Position numbers and translations under genes: made by a program. This document shows, piece by piece, positions 44,905-56,079 of a stretch of DNA of 64,000 nucleotides. Source of the DNA: Erwinia sp. JUb26 (GTDB lineage: Bacteria; Pseudomonadota; Gammaproteobacteria; Enterobacterales; Enterobacteriaceae); assembly GCF_003751505.1 (NCBI RefSeq), contig NZ_RJVB01000005.1:1-64000 (forward strand), in the 5' to 3' direction. Each line of letters opens with the position of its first letter. Within the stretch, counting starts at the first letter, position 1. The notes under the pieces are model-generated. The model was given only the letters and a program-made list of their open reading frames with translations, did no database searches and was not told the origin of the DNA.

Positions 44905-47043
44905 ATGAGCACACTCGTTAGCATACTGCTGGCAATGCTGGCCTGCTCAATCGTCGCGGGCGGTGTATTTTGGTATACGCTGCGCCGCCGTTCACCGCTG
45001 GCCAGGCCTCTGCCATTTTTAAGCCCGCCCCAACGTAAGCTGAGCGACGAAGAGCGCGCGGCCGTGGAACGCTACCTGTCATCTCTGGCCCGCAGCCGCT
45101 CCACAATATTGCCAACCGGTGCCAGCAGCGCACAGGAACAGCTGGTTCTGACCTCACAAAGCAACAACGTCTATCCGGTCACCCGCGCCATCACCCGCTA
45201 CGGATTGTCCACGGATGAACCGCATAAATGGCGCTACTATCTTGATGCGGTCGAAGTCCACCTGCCGCCGCAGTGGGAACAGTACATTACCGATGAAAAC
45301 TACGTAGAGCTGATCAAAACGCAGACCATCCCGCTGGTGATCTCGTTGAACGGACACCTGCTGACGGAGTACAACTGGGATGCGCCCGTTTTGGTACCCG
45401 CGCTGCGCACAACGGCGCAGAATGCCTCAATCCGCAAGGCAGAAAGCGAGCCGATTGAGCTGCTGAGCGTACGTAAAGAAAGCCTGGAAGAGTACGCATT
45501 AAGCCGCCCCGAAGGCACACGTGAAGCGCTGGTTATTGGCACCGCCCTGCTGCTGTTTTTCTTCAGTCTGGTCAGCCCGGTGATGCTGACGCCGTGGCTG
45601 GTGCTGGCCGGGATCACCATGACGCTGGTGAGCTGCTGGTTCCTGTACCGCCGCCCCGCGGATAGCGATCTGCGCGAAATACACTGCCTGAGAGGCGCAC
45701 CCAAGCGCTGGGGCCTGTTCGGGGAATCGAATCAGGGGCAGGCAAGTAACATTTCTCTGGGCAGCATCGACCTGATTTATCCTGCGCACTGGCAGGATTA
45801 TCTGGCGCAGGATCTGGGGAAAACCACGGAAATTGATATCTACCTCAACCGACATGTGGTGCGCCAGGGGCGCTTTTTGTCACTGCAGGATGAGGTGCGC
45901 AACTTCCCCATTCAGCGCTGGCGAAAAAACGTGGTGCTTGCAGCCTGTGCGCTGCTGGTGCTGGTTCTGCTGATTGCGCTGATCCCGCTCAGCATGCCGC
46001 TCAAACTCAGCATGGCCTGGATTAAAGGCACCGACAGTCTGCAGGTTACTCAGGTCGCCGACCTGGAGAAAACCACGCTGCACGTGGGCGACAGCCTGAA
46101 GGTAAAGGGAACCGGGATGTGCTCTATCCCTGCGGCCTACCAGGGAAATCGCAGCTATGCCTTTATGCCGTTTGACTGCTCGGCACTGTACTGGAATAAC
46201 GCCCCTGCCCTGCCTCTGCCGCAGTCGGATATCATCGATAAGGCGACGGCACTGCTGGATACCACGCGCCAGCAGCTCCATCCGCAGACCAGCACCGACC
46301 CGAAGCTGAATCCGCAGCTGGCCACGGCGATTCAGAAATCCGGCATGATCCTGCTGGATGATTTTTCCGATATCGTGTTGAAAACCCAGGATCTGTGCAG
46401 CCAGAAGCTGGACTGCGTGCGGTTGAAAAATGCGCTGGTTAATCTCGGTAACGCAAAAGACTGGACCACGCTGGTGCGCCGTGCCAATTCAGGATCGCTG
46501 AACGGTATGAACGTGCTGCTGCGCCCGGTGAGCGCCGAAGCGCTGGAAAATCTGGTGAATACCGCCACATCAACCTTCTTTTATCGCGAAACGCGCCGCG
46601 CCGCGGAGATGCTTAACAGCCCGCCGCCGGGCGGATTTTTGATCTACAGCGATGAGGGCCGCTCGCTGGTCAGCCATCCGGCCCCGTCCGTGTCACTGTT
46701 TGATTATAACGCCCCCGATCAATGGCCAGAACTGCAGCGGCTGGCGGGCATGCTGCTGCAAACGCCGTTTACCGCCAACGGTATCGTCACCAATATTTCC
46801 ACCGATGCCAACGGCACCCGGCATATCGCCCTGCACAGCGAGCCAAATTCCGTGACGCTGTGGCGCTATCTCGGCACCAGTCTGCTGCTGCTGATCCTGG
46901 CGGCAACGATAACGATAAACCTGCTGCTGGCCCTGCGCCGCATGAACCGCAATCGCATTCGCCTGCAGGAGATCCAGCGCTATTACGATACCTGCCTGAA
47001 TCACACCCTGGGTAAGATCCACGCCGTTCGGCCAATGTTCTGA
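44905..47043 (+). CDS. igaA: Rcs phosphorelay inhibitor IgaA
   Basis: Essential inner-membrane protein that restrains the Rcs envelope-stress relay through RcsD. 712 residues, like E. coli YrfF/IgaA (711). Membrane segments near 2-24, ~205-245, ~335-360 and ~655-680, with a cytoplasmic domain between and a large periplasmic domain (~360-650) holding the conserved cysteine pairs (e.g. GTGMCSIP, MPFDCSAL, DLCSQKLDC). The yrfG gene that follows in K-12 is absent. Confidence 0.95.
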   Translation: MSTLVSILLAMLACSIVAGGVFWYTLRRRSPLARPLPFLSPPQRKLSDEERAAVERYLSSLARSRSTILPTGASSAQEQLVLTSQSNNVYPVTRAITRYGLSTDEPHKWRYYLDAVEVHLPPQWEQYITDENYVELIKTQTIPLVISLNGHLLTEYNWDAPVLVPALRTTAQNASIRKAESEPIELLSVRKESLEEYALSRPEGTREALVIGTALLLFFFSLVSPVMLTPWLVLAGITMTLVSCWFLYRRPADSDLREIHCLRGAPKRWGLFGESNQGQASNISLGSIDLIYPAHWQDYLAQDLGKTTEIDIYLNRHVVRQGRFLSLQDEVRNFPIQRWRKNVVLAACALLVLVLLIALIPLSMPLKLSMAWIKGTDSLQVTQVADLEKTTLHVGDSLKVKGTGMCSIPAAYQGNRSYAFMPFDCSALYWNNAPALPLPQSDIIDKATALLDTTRQQLHPQTSTDPKLNPQLATAIQKSGMILLDDFSDIVLKTQDLCSQKLDCVRLKNALVNLGNAKDWTTLVRRANSGSLNGMNVLLRPVSAEALENLVNTATSTFFYRETRRAAEMLNSPPPGGFLIYSDEGRSLVSHPAPSVSLFDYNAPDQWPELQRLAGMLLQTPFTANGIVTNISTDANGTRHIALHSEPNSVTLWRYLGTSLLLLILAATITINLLLALRRMNRNRIRLQEIQRYYDTCLNHTLGKIHAVRPMF

Positions 47044-47106
47044 CCCTCGCATTTGTGCTATTTTTAAGGTTGATTATCTCCGCCCTCAACGCATACCCAC
47101 CTGCAG

Positions 47107-47133
47107 CTTGAAAGAAACGGGAATGGCCCATAC
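47107..47133 (+). promoter_or_regulatory. Candidate sigma-32 heat-shock promoter of hslRO
   Basis: CTTGAA (47107-47112), 13 bases, then GCCCATAC (47126-47133): close to the sigma-32 pattern CTTGAA and CCCCATNT. It lies 28 nt upstream of hslR, which encodes a heat-shock protein. Confidence 0.6.
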
Positions 47134-47160
47134 ATAAGGGGATTCCCGACAGGAGCAGCG

Positions 47161-47562
47161 ATGAAAGAAAAACCCACAGAAGGGATCCGGCTCGATAAAT
47201 GGCTCTGGGCCGCGCGTTTTTATAAAACCCGCGCCGCAGCACGCGAAATGATCGAGGGTGGCAAAGTCCACTACAACGGTCAGCGCAGCAAACCGAGCAA
47301 GCTGGTTGAAGTGGCCGCTGAACTGACCCTGCGCCAGGGCAACGATGAACGCACGGTCGTGATTCAGGCGGTCAGCGACAAGCGTGGGCCCGCAACGGAA
47401 GCGCAGCTGCTGTATCGCGAAACGGAACAGAGCATTGAAAAGCGGGAAAAAGTAGCGCTGGCGCGAAAAATGAACGCGCTCAGCATGCCGCATCCTGACC
47501 GGCGGCCGGATAAAAAAGAGCGCCGCGATCTGATGAAATTTAAAAATTCTGGCGAAGAATAA
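47161..47562 (+). CDS. hslR: Heat-shock protein Hsp15 (ribosome-associated)
   Basis: 133-residue RNA-binding protein that recognises stalled 50S subunits carrying nascent chain. S4 domain at residues ~9-70 ([20 protein letters not shown]), then a basic C-terminal extension. AGGAGCAGCG precedes the ATG; 23 nt before hslO. Own sigma-32-type promoter. Confidence 0.95.
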   Translation: MKEKPTEGIRLDKWLWAARFYKTRAAAREMIEGGKVHYNGQRSKPSKLVEVAAELTLRQGNDERTVVIQAVSDKRGPATEAQLLYRETEQSIEKREKVALARKMNALSMPHPDRRPDKKERRDLMKFKNSGEE

Positions 47563-47585
47563 TCCGCCATAACGAGAGAAAAAAT

Positions 47586-48464
47586 ATGTCCCAGCAAGAC
47601 CAAATGCACCGTTATCTGTTTGAAAACCACGCCGTGCGTGGCGAGCTGGTTACCGCATCCCAGACCTGGCGCGATATCATCAGCGGCCACGATTACCCAC
47701 AGCCGGTTCAGCAGATCCTGGGTGAACTGTTGGTGGCGACCAGCCTGCTGACCGCTACGCTGAAGTTTGACGGCGACATCACCGTTCAGCTGCAGGGCGA
47801 TGGCCCGCTGAACCTGGCGGTGATCAACGGCAACAATCAGCAGGAAATGCGCGGCGTGGCCCGCACGCAGGGTGAGATCGCCGAAGGCAGCAGCCTGAAA
47901 GAGATGGTCGGCAACGGCTACCTGGTGATTACCATCTCGCCGAAAGTCGGCGAGCGTTATCAGGGCGTTGTAGGCCTGGAGGGCGATACCCTTGCTGCCT
48001 GCCTGGAAGACTACTTTATGCGTTCTGAGCAACTGCCAACGCGGTTGTTCATTCGCACCGGTGAGCACGACGGTTTAGCCGGAGCGGCAGGGATCCTGCT
48101 GCAGGTACTGCCCGCTCAGGATGCGGGGCTGGATGAGTTTAACCACCTCGCGACCCTGACCGAAACCATCAAGACCGAAGAGCTGCTCGGCCTGCCTGCC
48201 ACCGAGGTTATGTGGCGTCTGTATCACGAAGAAGAAGTCACCGTTTACGATCCGCAAAACGTGATCTTTAAATGCTCCTGCTCTCGTGAGCGCTGCGGCG
48301 AAGTGCTTCTCTCCCTGGCAGAATCGGAAGTGAATCAGATTCTGCAGGAAGACGGCAAGATTGATATGCACTGTGACTACTGCGGCAGCCATTATGTCTA
48401 TGATGCGGTGGATATCGCGGCGATCCGCAAGGGTTCAGCGGGCGAAGCGGAACAGGTTCATTGA
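47586..48464 (+). CDS. hslO: Redox-regulated chaperone Hsp33
   Basis: Holdase activated by oxidative unfolding. 292 residues. The C-terminal zinc centre is present: CSC in [12 protein letters not shown] (~230-235) and CDYCGSHY (~263-266). Follows hslR with AGAGAAAA upstream; terminator downstream. Confidence 0.96.
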   Translation: MSQQDQMHRYLFENHAVRGELVTASQTWRDIISGHDYPQPVQQILGELLVATSLLTATLKFDGDITVQLQGDGPLNLAVINGNNQQEMRGVARTQGEIAEGSSLKEMVGNGYLVITISPKVGERYQGVVGLEGDTLAACLEDYFMRSEQLPTRLFIRTGEHDGLAGAAGILLQVLPAQDAGLDEFNHLATLTETIKTEELLGLPATEVMWRLYHEEEVTVYDPQNVIFKCSCSRERCGEVLLSLAESEVNQILQEDGKIDMHCDYCGSHYVYDAVDIAAIRKGSAGEAEQVH

Positions 48465-48500
48465 TTCGCTGAACAACGCCGTAGTCTGGTGAAATAGAGA

Positions 48501-48526
48501 AGAGTAGCGAGTCTGGCTACTCTTTT
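48501..48526 (+). terminator. Terminator of hslO
   Basis: AGAGTAGC (48501-48508), 7-base loop, GCTACTCT (48516-48523), then TTTATT. Confidence 0.8.
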
Positions 48527-48783
48527 ATTACCTAATATTTACCGCGCCTTAACCGCAAAAAAACATGCTTTTAATGCGTTATTTTGCGGTCCTTTTCAGT
48601 GATTTCTGCTTCGCTTCTCAATTCTTTCCCCTGCCTCTTTCGCTCTCAAATGACGGGTGTACACTGCGCGCGATCGTGATGTCTCCTCCCTCCCGCATCA
48701 GGAACCTGCGGGTTATCACGGTGAAGCACTCGAAATACCCTTACAATTTGTTGTAGTAAAAAACCGAGATAAGGAGCAGTTAC
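48527..48783 (+). promoter_or_regulatory. pckA leader region
   Basis: No gene seen. TACAAT at 48742-48747 is a good -10, but no good -35 lies at the usual distance, which suggests activator dependence. AAGGAG precedes pckA. A 63-codon frame at 48565-48756 lacks a ribosome-binding site and is ignored. Confidence 0.35.
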
Positions 48784-50403
48784 ATGCGCGCTAACGACCT
48801 GACCACGCTGGACCTCGTCGCTTATGGCATCACTGATACGGTTGAGGTGGTTCATAATCCCGATTATGACACGCTGTTTAAGGAAGAAACCCAACCCGGT
48901 TTAACCGGCTTTGAACGCGGCATCGTCACCCAGTCTGGTGCCGTCGCCGTGGACACCGGCATTTTTACCGGCCGTTCGCCGAAAGACAAATATCTGGTGC
49001 GTGATGAAACCACCCGGGACACGCTGTGGTGGAGCGACGAGGGTAAAGGCAAAAACGACAACCATCCCCTCTCACCAGAAACCTGGCAATCGCTGAAGTC
49101 GCTCGTTTCCCGCCAGCTTTCCGGCAAGCGCCTGTTCGTCGTCGATACCTGGTGCGGTGCCAACCCGGATACCCGCCTGAACGTACGCTTTATTACTGAA
49201 GTTGCCTGGCAGGCCCACTTCGTCAAAAACATGTTTATCCGTCCGGATGCTGAGGGACTGGCGAATTTCGTGCCGGATTTTGTGGTGATGAACGGCGCGA
49301 AATGCACTAATCCCGAGTGGCAGCAGCAGGGGCTGAATTCGGAAAACTTTGTAGCCTTTAACCTGACCGAAAAGATGCAGCTGATTGGCGGCACCTGGTA
49401 CGGTGGCGAAATGAAGAAAGGGCTGTTTGCCATCATGAACTACCTGCTGCCGCTAAAGGGTATCGCCGCCATGCACTGCTCGGCAAACGTCGGTGAACAG
49501 GGCGATGTGGCAGTATTCTTCGGCCTGTCAGGCACCGGCAAAACCACGCTCTCCACCGATCCGCTGCGCAGGCTGATTGGGGATGATGAACACGGCTGGG
49601 ATGATGACGGCGTCTTTAACTTTGAAGGGGGCTGCTACGCAAAAACCATTAAGCTGTCCGAACAGGCCGAACCGGAAATTTACCACGCTATCCGCCGCGA
49701 TGCGCTGCTGGAAAACGTCGTGGTGCGGGCTGATGGTTCTGTCGACTATGACGACGGCAGCAAAACGGAAAACACCCGCGTTTCTTACCCAATTTACCAC
49801 ATCGAGAATATCGCCAGGCCGGTATCCAAAGCGGGCCATGCGAAAAAGGTGATTTTCCTCACCGCCGATGCATTCGGCGTGCTGCCGCCGGTATCACGCC
49901 TGACGGCCGACCAAACGCAGTACCACTTCCTGTCCGGCTTTACCGCCAAGCTGGCCGGCACCGAACGCGGCATTACCGAACCGACGCCCACCTTCTCTGC
50001 CTGCTTCGGTGCCGCGTTCCTGACGCTGCATCCCACGCAGTATGCCGAAGTACTGTTAAAAAGAATGGAAGCCGCCGGTGCTCAGGCGTGGCTGGTGAAC
50101 ACCGGCTGGAACGGCAGCGGCAAACGTATTTCCCTTAAGGACACCCGGGCGATAATCAATGCGATTCTGAGCGGCGAAATTGATCGGGCGGACACCGCCA
50201 CGCTGCCCATCTTCGATCTGGAGATCCCGCTCTCGCTGCCTGGCGTAGAGGCTCACCTGCTGGATCCGCGCAATACTTACGGCAGTGAAGCCGAATGGGA
50301 AGGAAAGGCGCGCGACCTTGCGCAGCGGTTTGTTGATAACTTCGATAAATTTACCGACACCCCAGCCGGTGAGGCTCTGGTCAAGGCGGGGCCAAAACTG
50401 TAG
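48784..50403 (+). CDS. pckA: Phosphoenolpyruvate carboxykinase (ATP)
   Basis: Gluconeogenic enzyme converting oxaloacetate to PEP. 539 residues, near the E. coli length. P-loop [15 protein letters not shown] (~245-259), metal site around MHCSANV, substrate arginine in [12 protein letters not shown] (~60-71). Convergent with envZ. Confidence 0.98.
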   Translation: MRANDLTTLDLVAYGITDTVEVVHNPDYDTLFKEETQPGLTGFERGIVTQSGAVAVDTGIFTGRSPKDKYLVRDETTRDTLWWSDEGKGKNDNHPLSPETWQSLKSLVSRQLSGKRLFVVDTWCGANPDTRLNVRFITEVAWQAHFVKNMFIRPDAEGLANFVPDFVVMNGAKCTNPEWQQQGLNSENFVAFNLTEKMQLIGGTWYGGEMKKGLFAIMNYLLPLKGIAAMHCSANVGEQGDVAVFFGLSGTGKTTLSTDPLRRLIGDDEHGWDDDGVFNFEGGCYAKTIKLSEQAEPEIYHAIRRDALLENVVVRADGSVDYDDGSKTENTRVSYPIYHIENIARPVSKAGHAKKVIFLTADAFGVLPPVSRLTADQTQYHFLSGFTAKLAGTERGITEPTPTFSACFGAAFLTLHPTQYAEVLLKRMEAAGAQAWLVNTGWNGSGKRISLKDTRAIINAILSGEIDRADTATLPIFDLEIPLSLPGVEAHLLDPRNTYGSEAEWEGKARDLAQRFVDNFDKFTDTPAGEALVKAGPKL

Positions 50404-50409
50404 CGATGC

Positions 50410-50436
50410 AAAAAAATGGACCGCTATGCGGTCCAT
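50410..50436 (-). terminator. Terminator between pckA and envZ
   Basis: ATGGACCGC (50416-50424), loop TAT, GCGGTCCAT (50428-50436). On the minus strand it is followed by a T-run, so it clearly serves ompR-envZ; on the plus strand CTTCTT gives weaker pckA termination. Confidence 0.85.
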
Positions 50437-50448
50437 CTTCTTAGTCCG

Positions 50449-52529
<2,081 letters not shown>

Positions 52530-52753
52530 TTCGATACTCCCAAGGCGCTATTGCCTGAGCTGATATTTTCAAAAAATAAGCCTGAATGTAACAGCCAATA
52601 ATGGTTTATATTGTAGCTGAAATTGTTACAAAGCATATTAAACAGTAGGTTATCCTTAAAATTCATCATTAAACGCGCTGCCGATCACGTCCGAAAACAA
52701 AAAAATTCGCAGCCCAAACAGCGGCTAAACCGCTAAATCATCAGGGGTTAACG

Positions 52754-53233
52754 ATGAAAACCAAACTGATCACCCGCGGCGGCTACGACCTGCTGAAGCA
52801 GGAGCTGGACTACCTGTGGCGTGAGGAACGCCCGGAAGTAACAAAGAAAGTGACCTGGGCGGCCAGCCTCGGCGACCGCAGCGAAAACGCCGACTACCAG
52901 TACAACAAAAAGCGCCTGCGCGAGATCGACCGTCGGGTGCGCTATCTGACCAAGTGTCTGGAGCAGCTGCGGATTGTTGATTATTCACCGCAGCAGGACG
53001 GTAAAGTATTTTTCGGTGCCTGGGTTGAGGTGGAAAACGACGACGGCGACATTAAACGCTTCCGCATCGTCGGCTATGACGAAATCTTCGGGCGCAACGA
53101 CTACATCTCTATCGACTCACCGATGGCCCGTGCGCTGCTGAAAAAGGAAGTCGGCGATGCCGCCACCGTGCATACTCCGGTAGGCGACGCACTGTGGTAC
53201 GTGAACGATATCAGCTATATAGAACAGTCCTAA
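52754..53233 (+). CDS. greB: Transcript cleavage factor GreB
   Basis: Binds the RNA polymerase secondary channel and rescues backtracked complexes. 159 residues: N-terminal coiled coil with the tip acidic pair in SLGDRSENADYQYNKKRLRE, and C-terminal FKBP-like domain. AGGGG upstream; divergent from ompR. Confidence 0.97.
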   Translation: MKTKLITRGGYDLLKQELDYLWREERPEVTKKVTWAASLGDRSENADYQYNKKRLREIDRRVRYLTKCLEQLRIVDYSPQQDGKVFFGAWVEVENDDGDIKRFRIVGYDEIFGRNDYISIDSPMARALLKKEVGDAATVHTPVGDALWYVNDISYIEQS

Positions 53234-53343
53234 ATACGCGGCGATAGCCGGTTGCATCACGATTAGACCGCCGCAGGGTTGGCATTTCTCGGCTGCAAAC
53301 CGTATAACTGTCCCCTATTTTCCTAAGCCAAAAAAGTATCCCA

Positions 53344-55680
53344 ATGATGAAAGATTCGCTGAACCGCATTATTGCAGATGAACTCAAGGCCAGAGCAGAA
53401 CAGGTTGAAGCCGCTGTTCGCCTGCTGGACGAGGGCAATACCGTTCCGTTTATTGCCCGCTATCGTAAGGAAGTGACCGGAGGGCTGGATGATACCCAGC
53501 TGCGTACGCTGGAAACGCGCCTCGGGTATCTGCGCGAACTGGAAGATCGCCGTCAGTCGATTCTGAAATCCATCGATGACCAGGGCAAGCTGAGCAACGA
53601 ACTTGCCGCCGCCATCAACGGTACGATGAGCAAAACCGAACTGGAAGATCTCTACCTCCCCTACAAACCAAAGCGCCGCACGCGCGGACAGATTGCGATT
53701 GAGGCCGGGCTGGAGCCGCTGGCCGATACGCTGTGGCAGGACCCGTCGCAGGATCCCGAGCAGCGAGCAGCGGGCTTTGTCGACGCGGATAAAGGCGTCG
53801 CGGACGTTAAAGCCGCCCTTGACGGCGCGCGCTATATCCTGATGGAGCGCTTTGCCGAAGACGCATCGCTGCTGGCGAAAGTGCGTGACTACCTGTGGAA
53901 AAATGCCCACCTGGTGTCGCGGGTGATTGAAGGTAAAGAGGACGAAGGTGCCAAGTTCCGTGACTACTTCGATCATCATGAAGCGCTGGCCACCGTGCCT
54001 TCCCACCGTGCGCTGGCGATGTTTCGCGGTCGCAACGAGGGGATCCTGCAGCTGTCGCTGAACGCCGATCCGCAGTTTGATGAGCCGCCGCGTGAAAGCC
54101 ACGGTGAGCAGATCGTCACCGATCATCTCGGCCTGCGCCTGAATAACGCGCCTGCGGATGCGTGGCGTAAAGCCGTGGTCAGCTGGACATGGCGCATTAA
54201 GGTGCTGCTGCATCTGGAAACCGAGCTGATGGGCACGGTGCGCGAGCGTGCGGAAGATGAAGCGATTAACGTCTTCGCCCGCAACCTGCACGATCTGCTG
54301 ATGGCAGCACCGGCGGGCATGCGTGCCACCATGGGCCTCGATCCGGGCCTGCGCACCGGGGTGAAAGTGGCGATCGTTGACGCCACCGGTAAGCTGGTTG
54401 CCACGGATACCATCTACCCGCATACCGGGCAGATCGCCAAAGCGGCTTCCGCCGTTGCCGCGCTCTGTGCAAAACATCAGGTGGAGCTGACCGCAATCGG
54501 TAACGGTACCGCCTCCCGCGAGACCGAGCGCTTCTACCTGGACGTACAGAAACAGTTCCCGCAGGTACAGGGCCAGAAAGTCATCGTCAGCGAAGCTGGT
54601 GCGTCCGTTTATTCGGCATCCGAACTGGCCGCGCTGGAGTTCCCGGACCTGGACGTGTCAATCCGTGGTGCGGTCTCGATTGCCCGCCGCCTGCAGGACC
54701 CGCTCTCAGAACTGGTTAAAATCGACCCGAAATCCATTGGCGTTGGCCAGTATCAGCACGACGTTAGCCAGAGCCAGCTGGCGAAAAAGCTGGATGCGGT
54801 GGTGGAAGACTGCGTTAACGGCGTCGGCGTGGATCTGAATACCGCGTCGGTACCCCTGCTGACCCGCGTGGCGGGCCTGAGCAAAATGATCGCCCAGAAT
54901 ATCGTCAACTGGCGCGATGAAAACGGCCGCTTCCAGAACCGCCAGCAGCTGCTGAAAGTTAGCCGCCTCGGGCCGAAAGCGTTCGAGCAGTGCGCGGGCT
55001 TCCTGCGTATCAGCCAGGGGGATAACCCGCTTGATGCCTCTACGGTTCACCCGGAAGCCTACCCGGTCGTCGAGCGGATTCTGGCCTCAACCGGGCAGTC
55101 GCTGGGCGACCTGATGGGTAACCCCGCCGAACTGCGCAACCTGAAGGCGGTGGATTTCACCGACGAGCGCTTCGGTGTGCCTACCGTCAGCGACATCATC
55201 AAAGAACTGGAAAAGCCGGGCCGCGATCCGCGTCCGGAGTTTAAAACCGCGCAGTTCGCCGAAGGCGTGGAGACCATGAACGATCTGCTGCCGGGCATGG
55301 TGCTGGAAGGGTCGGTGACCAACGTCACTAACTTTGGTGCCTTCGTCGACATCGGCGTACATCAGGACGGTCTGGTGCATATCTCCTCCCTGTCGGACAA
55401 GTTTGTCGACGATCCGCACAAGGTGGTGAAAGCCGGAGATATCGTCAAAGTGAAGGTTATGGAAGTGGATTTGCAGCGTAAGCGCATCGCCCTGACCATG
55501 CGTCTTGACGAACAGCCGGGGGAAACGAACGCCCGTCGCGGCAGCAGCGGCAGCGGCAGCAATGCGAATAGCCGGGATAGCGCCCGCCCGGCGAAAAGCA
55601 GTAAACGCCCTGTCGCACAGCCGGCCGGCAACAGCGCAATGGGTGACGCGCTGGCTGCCGCATTTGGTAAAAAACGCTAA
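53344..55680 (+). CDS. yhgF: Tex-family transcription accessory protein (YhgF)
   Basis: Nucleic-acid-binding protein of 778 residues. N-terminal helical Tex domain, RNase-H-like YqgF domain ([20 protein letters not shown], ~324-343), helix-hairpin-helix region (~500-565) and an S1 domain (~650-725, [16 protein letters not shown]). The C-terminus is low-complexity Ser/Gly/Arg-rich. Terminator-like hairpin follows. Confidence 0.95.
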   Translation: MMKDSLNRIIADELKARAEQVEAAVRLLDEGNTVPFIARYRKEVTGGLDDTQLRTLETRLGYLRELEDRRQSILKSIDDQGKLSNELAAAINGTMSKTELEDLYLPYKPKRRTRGQIAIEAGLEPLADTLWQDPSQDPEQRAAGFVDADKGVADVKAALDGARYILMERFAEDASLLAKVRDYLWKNAHLVSRVIEGKEDEGAKFRDYFDHHEALATVPSHRALAMFRGRNEGILQLSLNADPQFDEPPRESHGEQIVTDHLGLRLNNAPADAWRKAVVSWTWRIKVLLHLETELMGTVRERAEDEAINVFARNLHDLLMAAPAGMRATMGLDPGLRTGVKVAIVDATGKLVATDTIYPHTGQIAKAASAVAALCAKHQVELTAIGNGTASRETERFYLDVQKQFPQVQGQKVIVSEAGASVYSASELAALEFPDLDVSIRGAVSIARRLQDPLSELVKIDPKSIGVGQYQHDVSQSQLAKKLDAVVEDCVNGVGVDLNTASVPLLTRVAGLSKMIAQNIVNWRDENGRFQNRQQLLKVSRLGPKAFEQCAGFLRISQGDNPLDASTVHPEAYPVVERILASTGQSLGDLMGNPAELRNLKAVDFTDERFGVPTVSDIIKELEKPGRDPRPEFKTAQFAEGVETMNDLLPGMVLEGSVTNVTNFGAFVDIGVHQDGLVHISSLSDKFVDDPHKVVKAGDIVKVKVMEVDLQRKRIALTMRLDEQPGETNARRGSSGSGSNANSRDSARPAKSSKRPVAQPAGNSAMGDALAAAFGKKR

Positions 55681-55689
55681 CACCTCTAC

Positions 55690-55716
55690 GGGCGGATCGG
55701 TCGATCCGCCCTCTTT
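55690..55716 (+). terminator. Terminator of yhgF
   Basis: GGGCGGATC (55690-55698), loop GGTC, GATCCGCCC (55703-55711), then TCTTT. Confidence 0.7.
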
Positions 55717-55747
55717 ACCACGATCGGCCCCCTGTCCCGTGCCAACA

Positions 55748-55761
55748 TTGCGCCATATCAA
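55748..55761 (+). promoter_or_regulatory. FNR-like box upstream of feoA
   Basis: TTGCGCCATATCAA matches TTGAT-N4-ATCAA at eight of ten defined bases. feo is FNR-activated in E. coli. Confidence 0.5.
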
Positions 55762-55768
55762 TACCAGC

Positions 55769-55787
55769 GATAATCACTCTCATTAAA
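55769..55787 (+). promoter_or_regulatory. Fur box upstream of feoA
   Basis: GATAATCACTCTCATTAAA matches 13 of 19 bases of the Fur consensus. A second partial Fur-like segment (GATTATCACTCATT) lies at about 55800-55813. Confidence 0.65.
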
Positions 55788-55836
55788 ATTCGCATTGGTT
55801 GATTATCACTCATTTTTTATGTGGCAGGCACAGGCA

Positions 55837-56079
55837 ATGCAACTGATACCCAAACAGCGTTATCGCATTCTTCGTTTTTCTCCCGAGGCCAGTCCGGTTT
55901 TTCGTCAGAAACTGATGGCCCTGGGGCTACTGCCCGGATCCACGTTTGAACTGATTCGCATCGCCCCGCTCGGCGATCCGCTGCAGGTCAAAACGCCACG
56001 GATCAGCCTGATGCTGCGTAAGAAAGATCTCGCCCTGCTGCAGCTGGAAACCGTCACCGCCAGCGAGGCAGGCGTATGA
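55837..56079 (+). CDS. feoA: Ferrous iron transport protein FeoA
   Basis: Small SH3-like cytoplasmic partner of FeoB, 80 residues from ATG 55837 (MQLIPKQRYRILRFSPEASP). MALGLLPGSTFELIRIAPLGDPLQV is read in two conserved pieces typical of FeoA. A longer frame from a TTG at 55795 lies over the Fur-like region and is rejected. ATGA overlap with feoB. Confidence 0.93.
   Translation: MQLIPKQRYRILRFSPEASPVFRQKLMALGLLPGSTFELIRIAPLGDPLQVKTPRISLMLRKKDLALLQLETVTASEAGV

Noticed and set aside
48565..48756. 63-codon frame in the pckA leader
   Set aside because: No ribosome-binding site, odd composition, and overlaps the probable promoter.
53323..54477. 384-codon frame antisense to yhgF
   Set aside because: Fully overlaps the conserved Tex gene; long antisense frames are common in GC-rich coding DNA.
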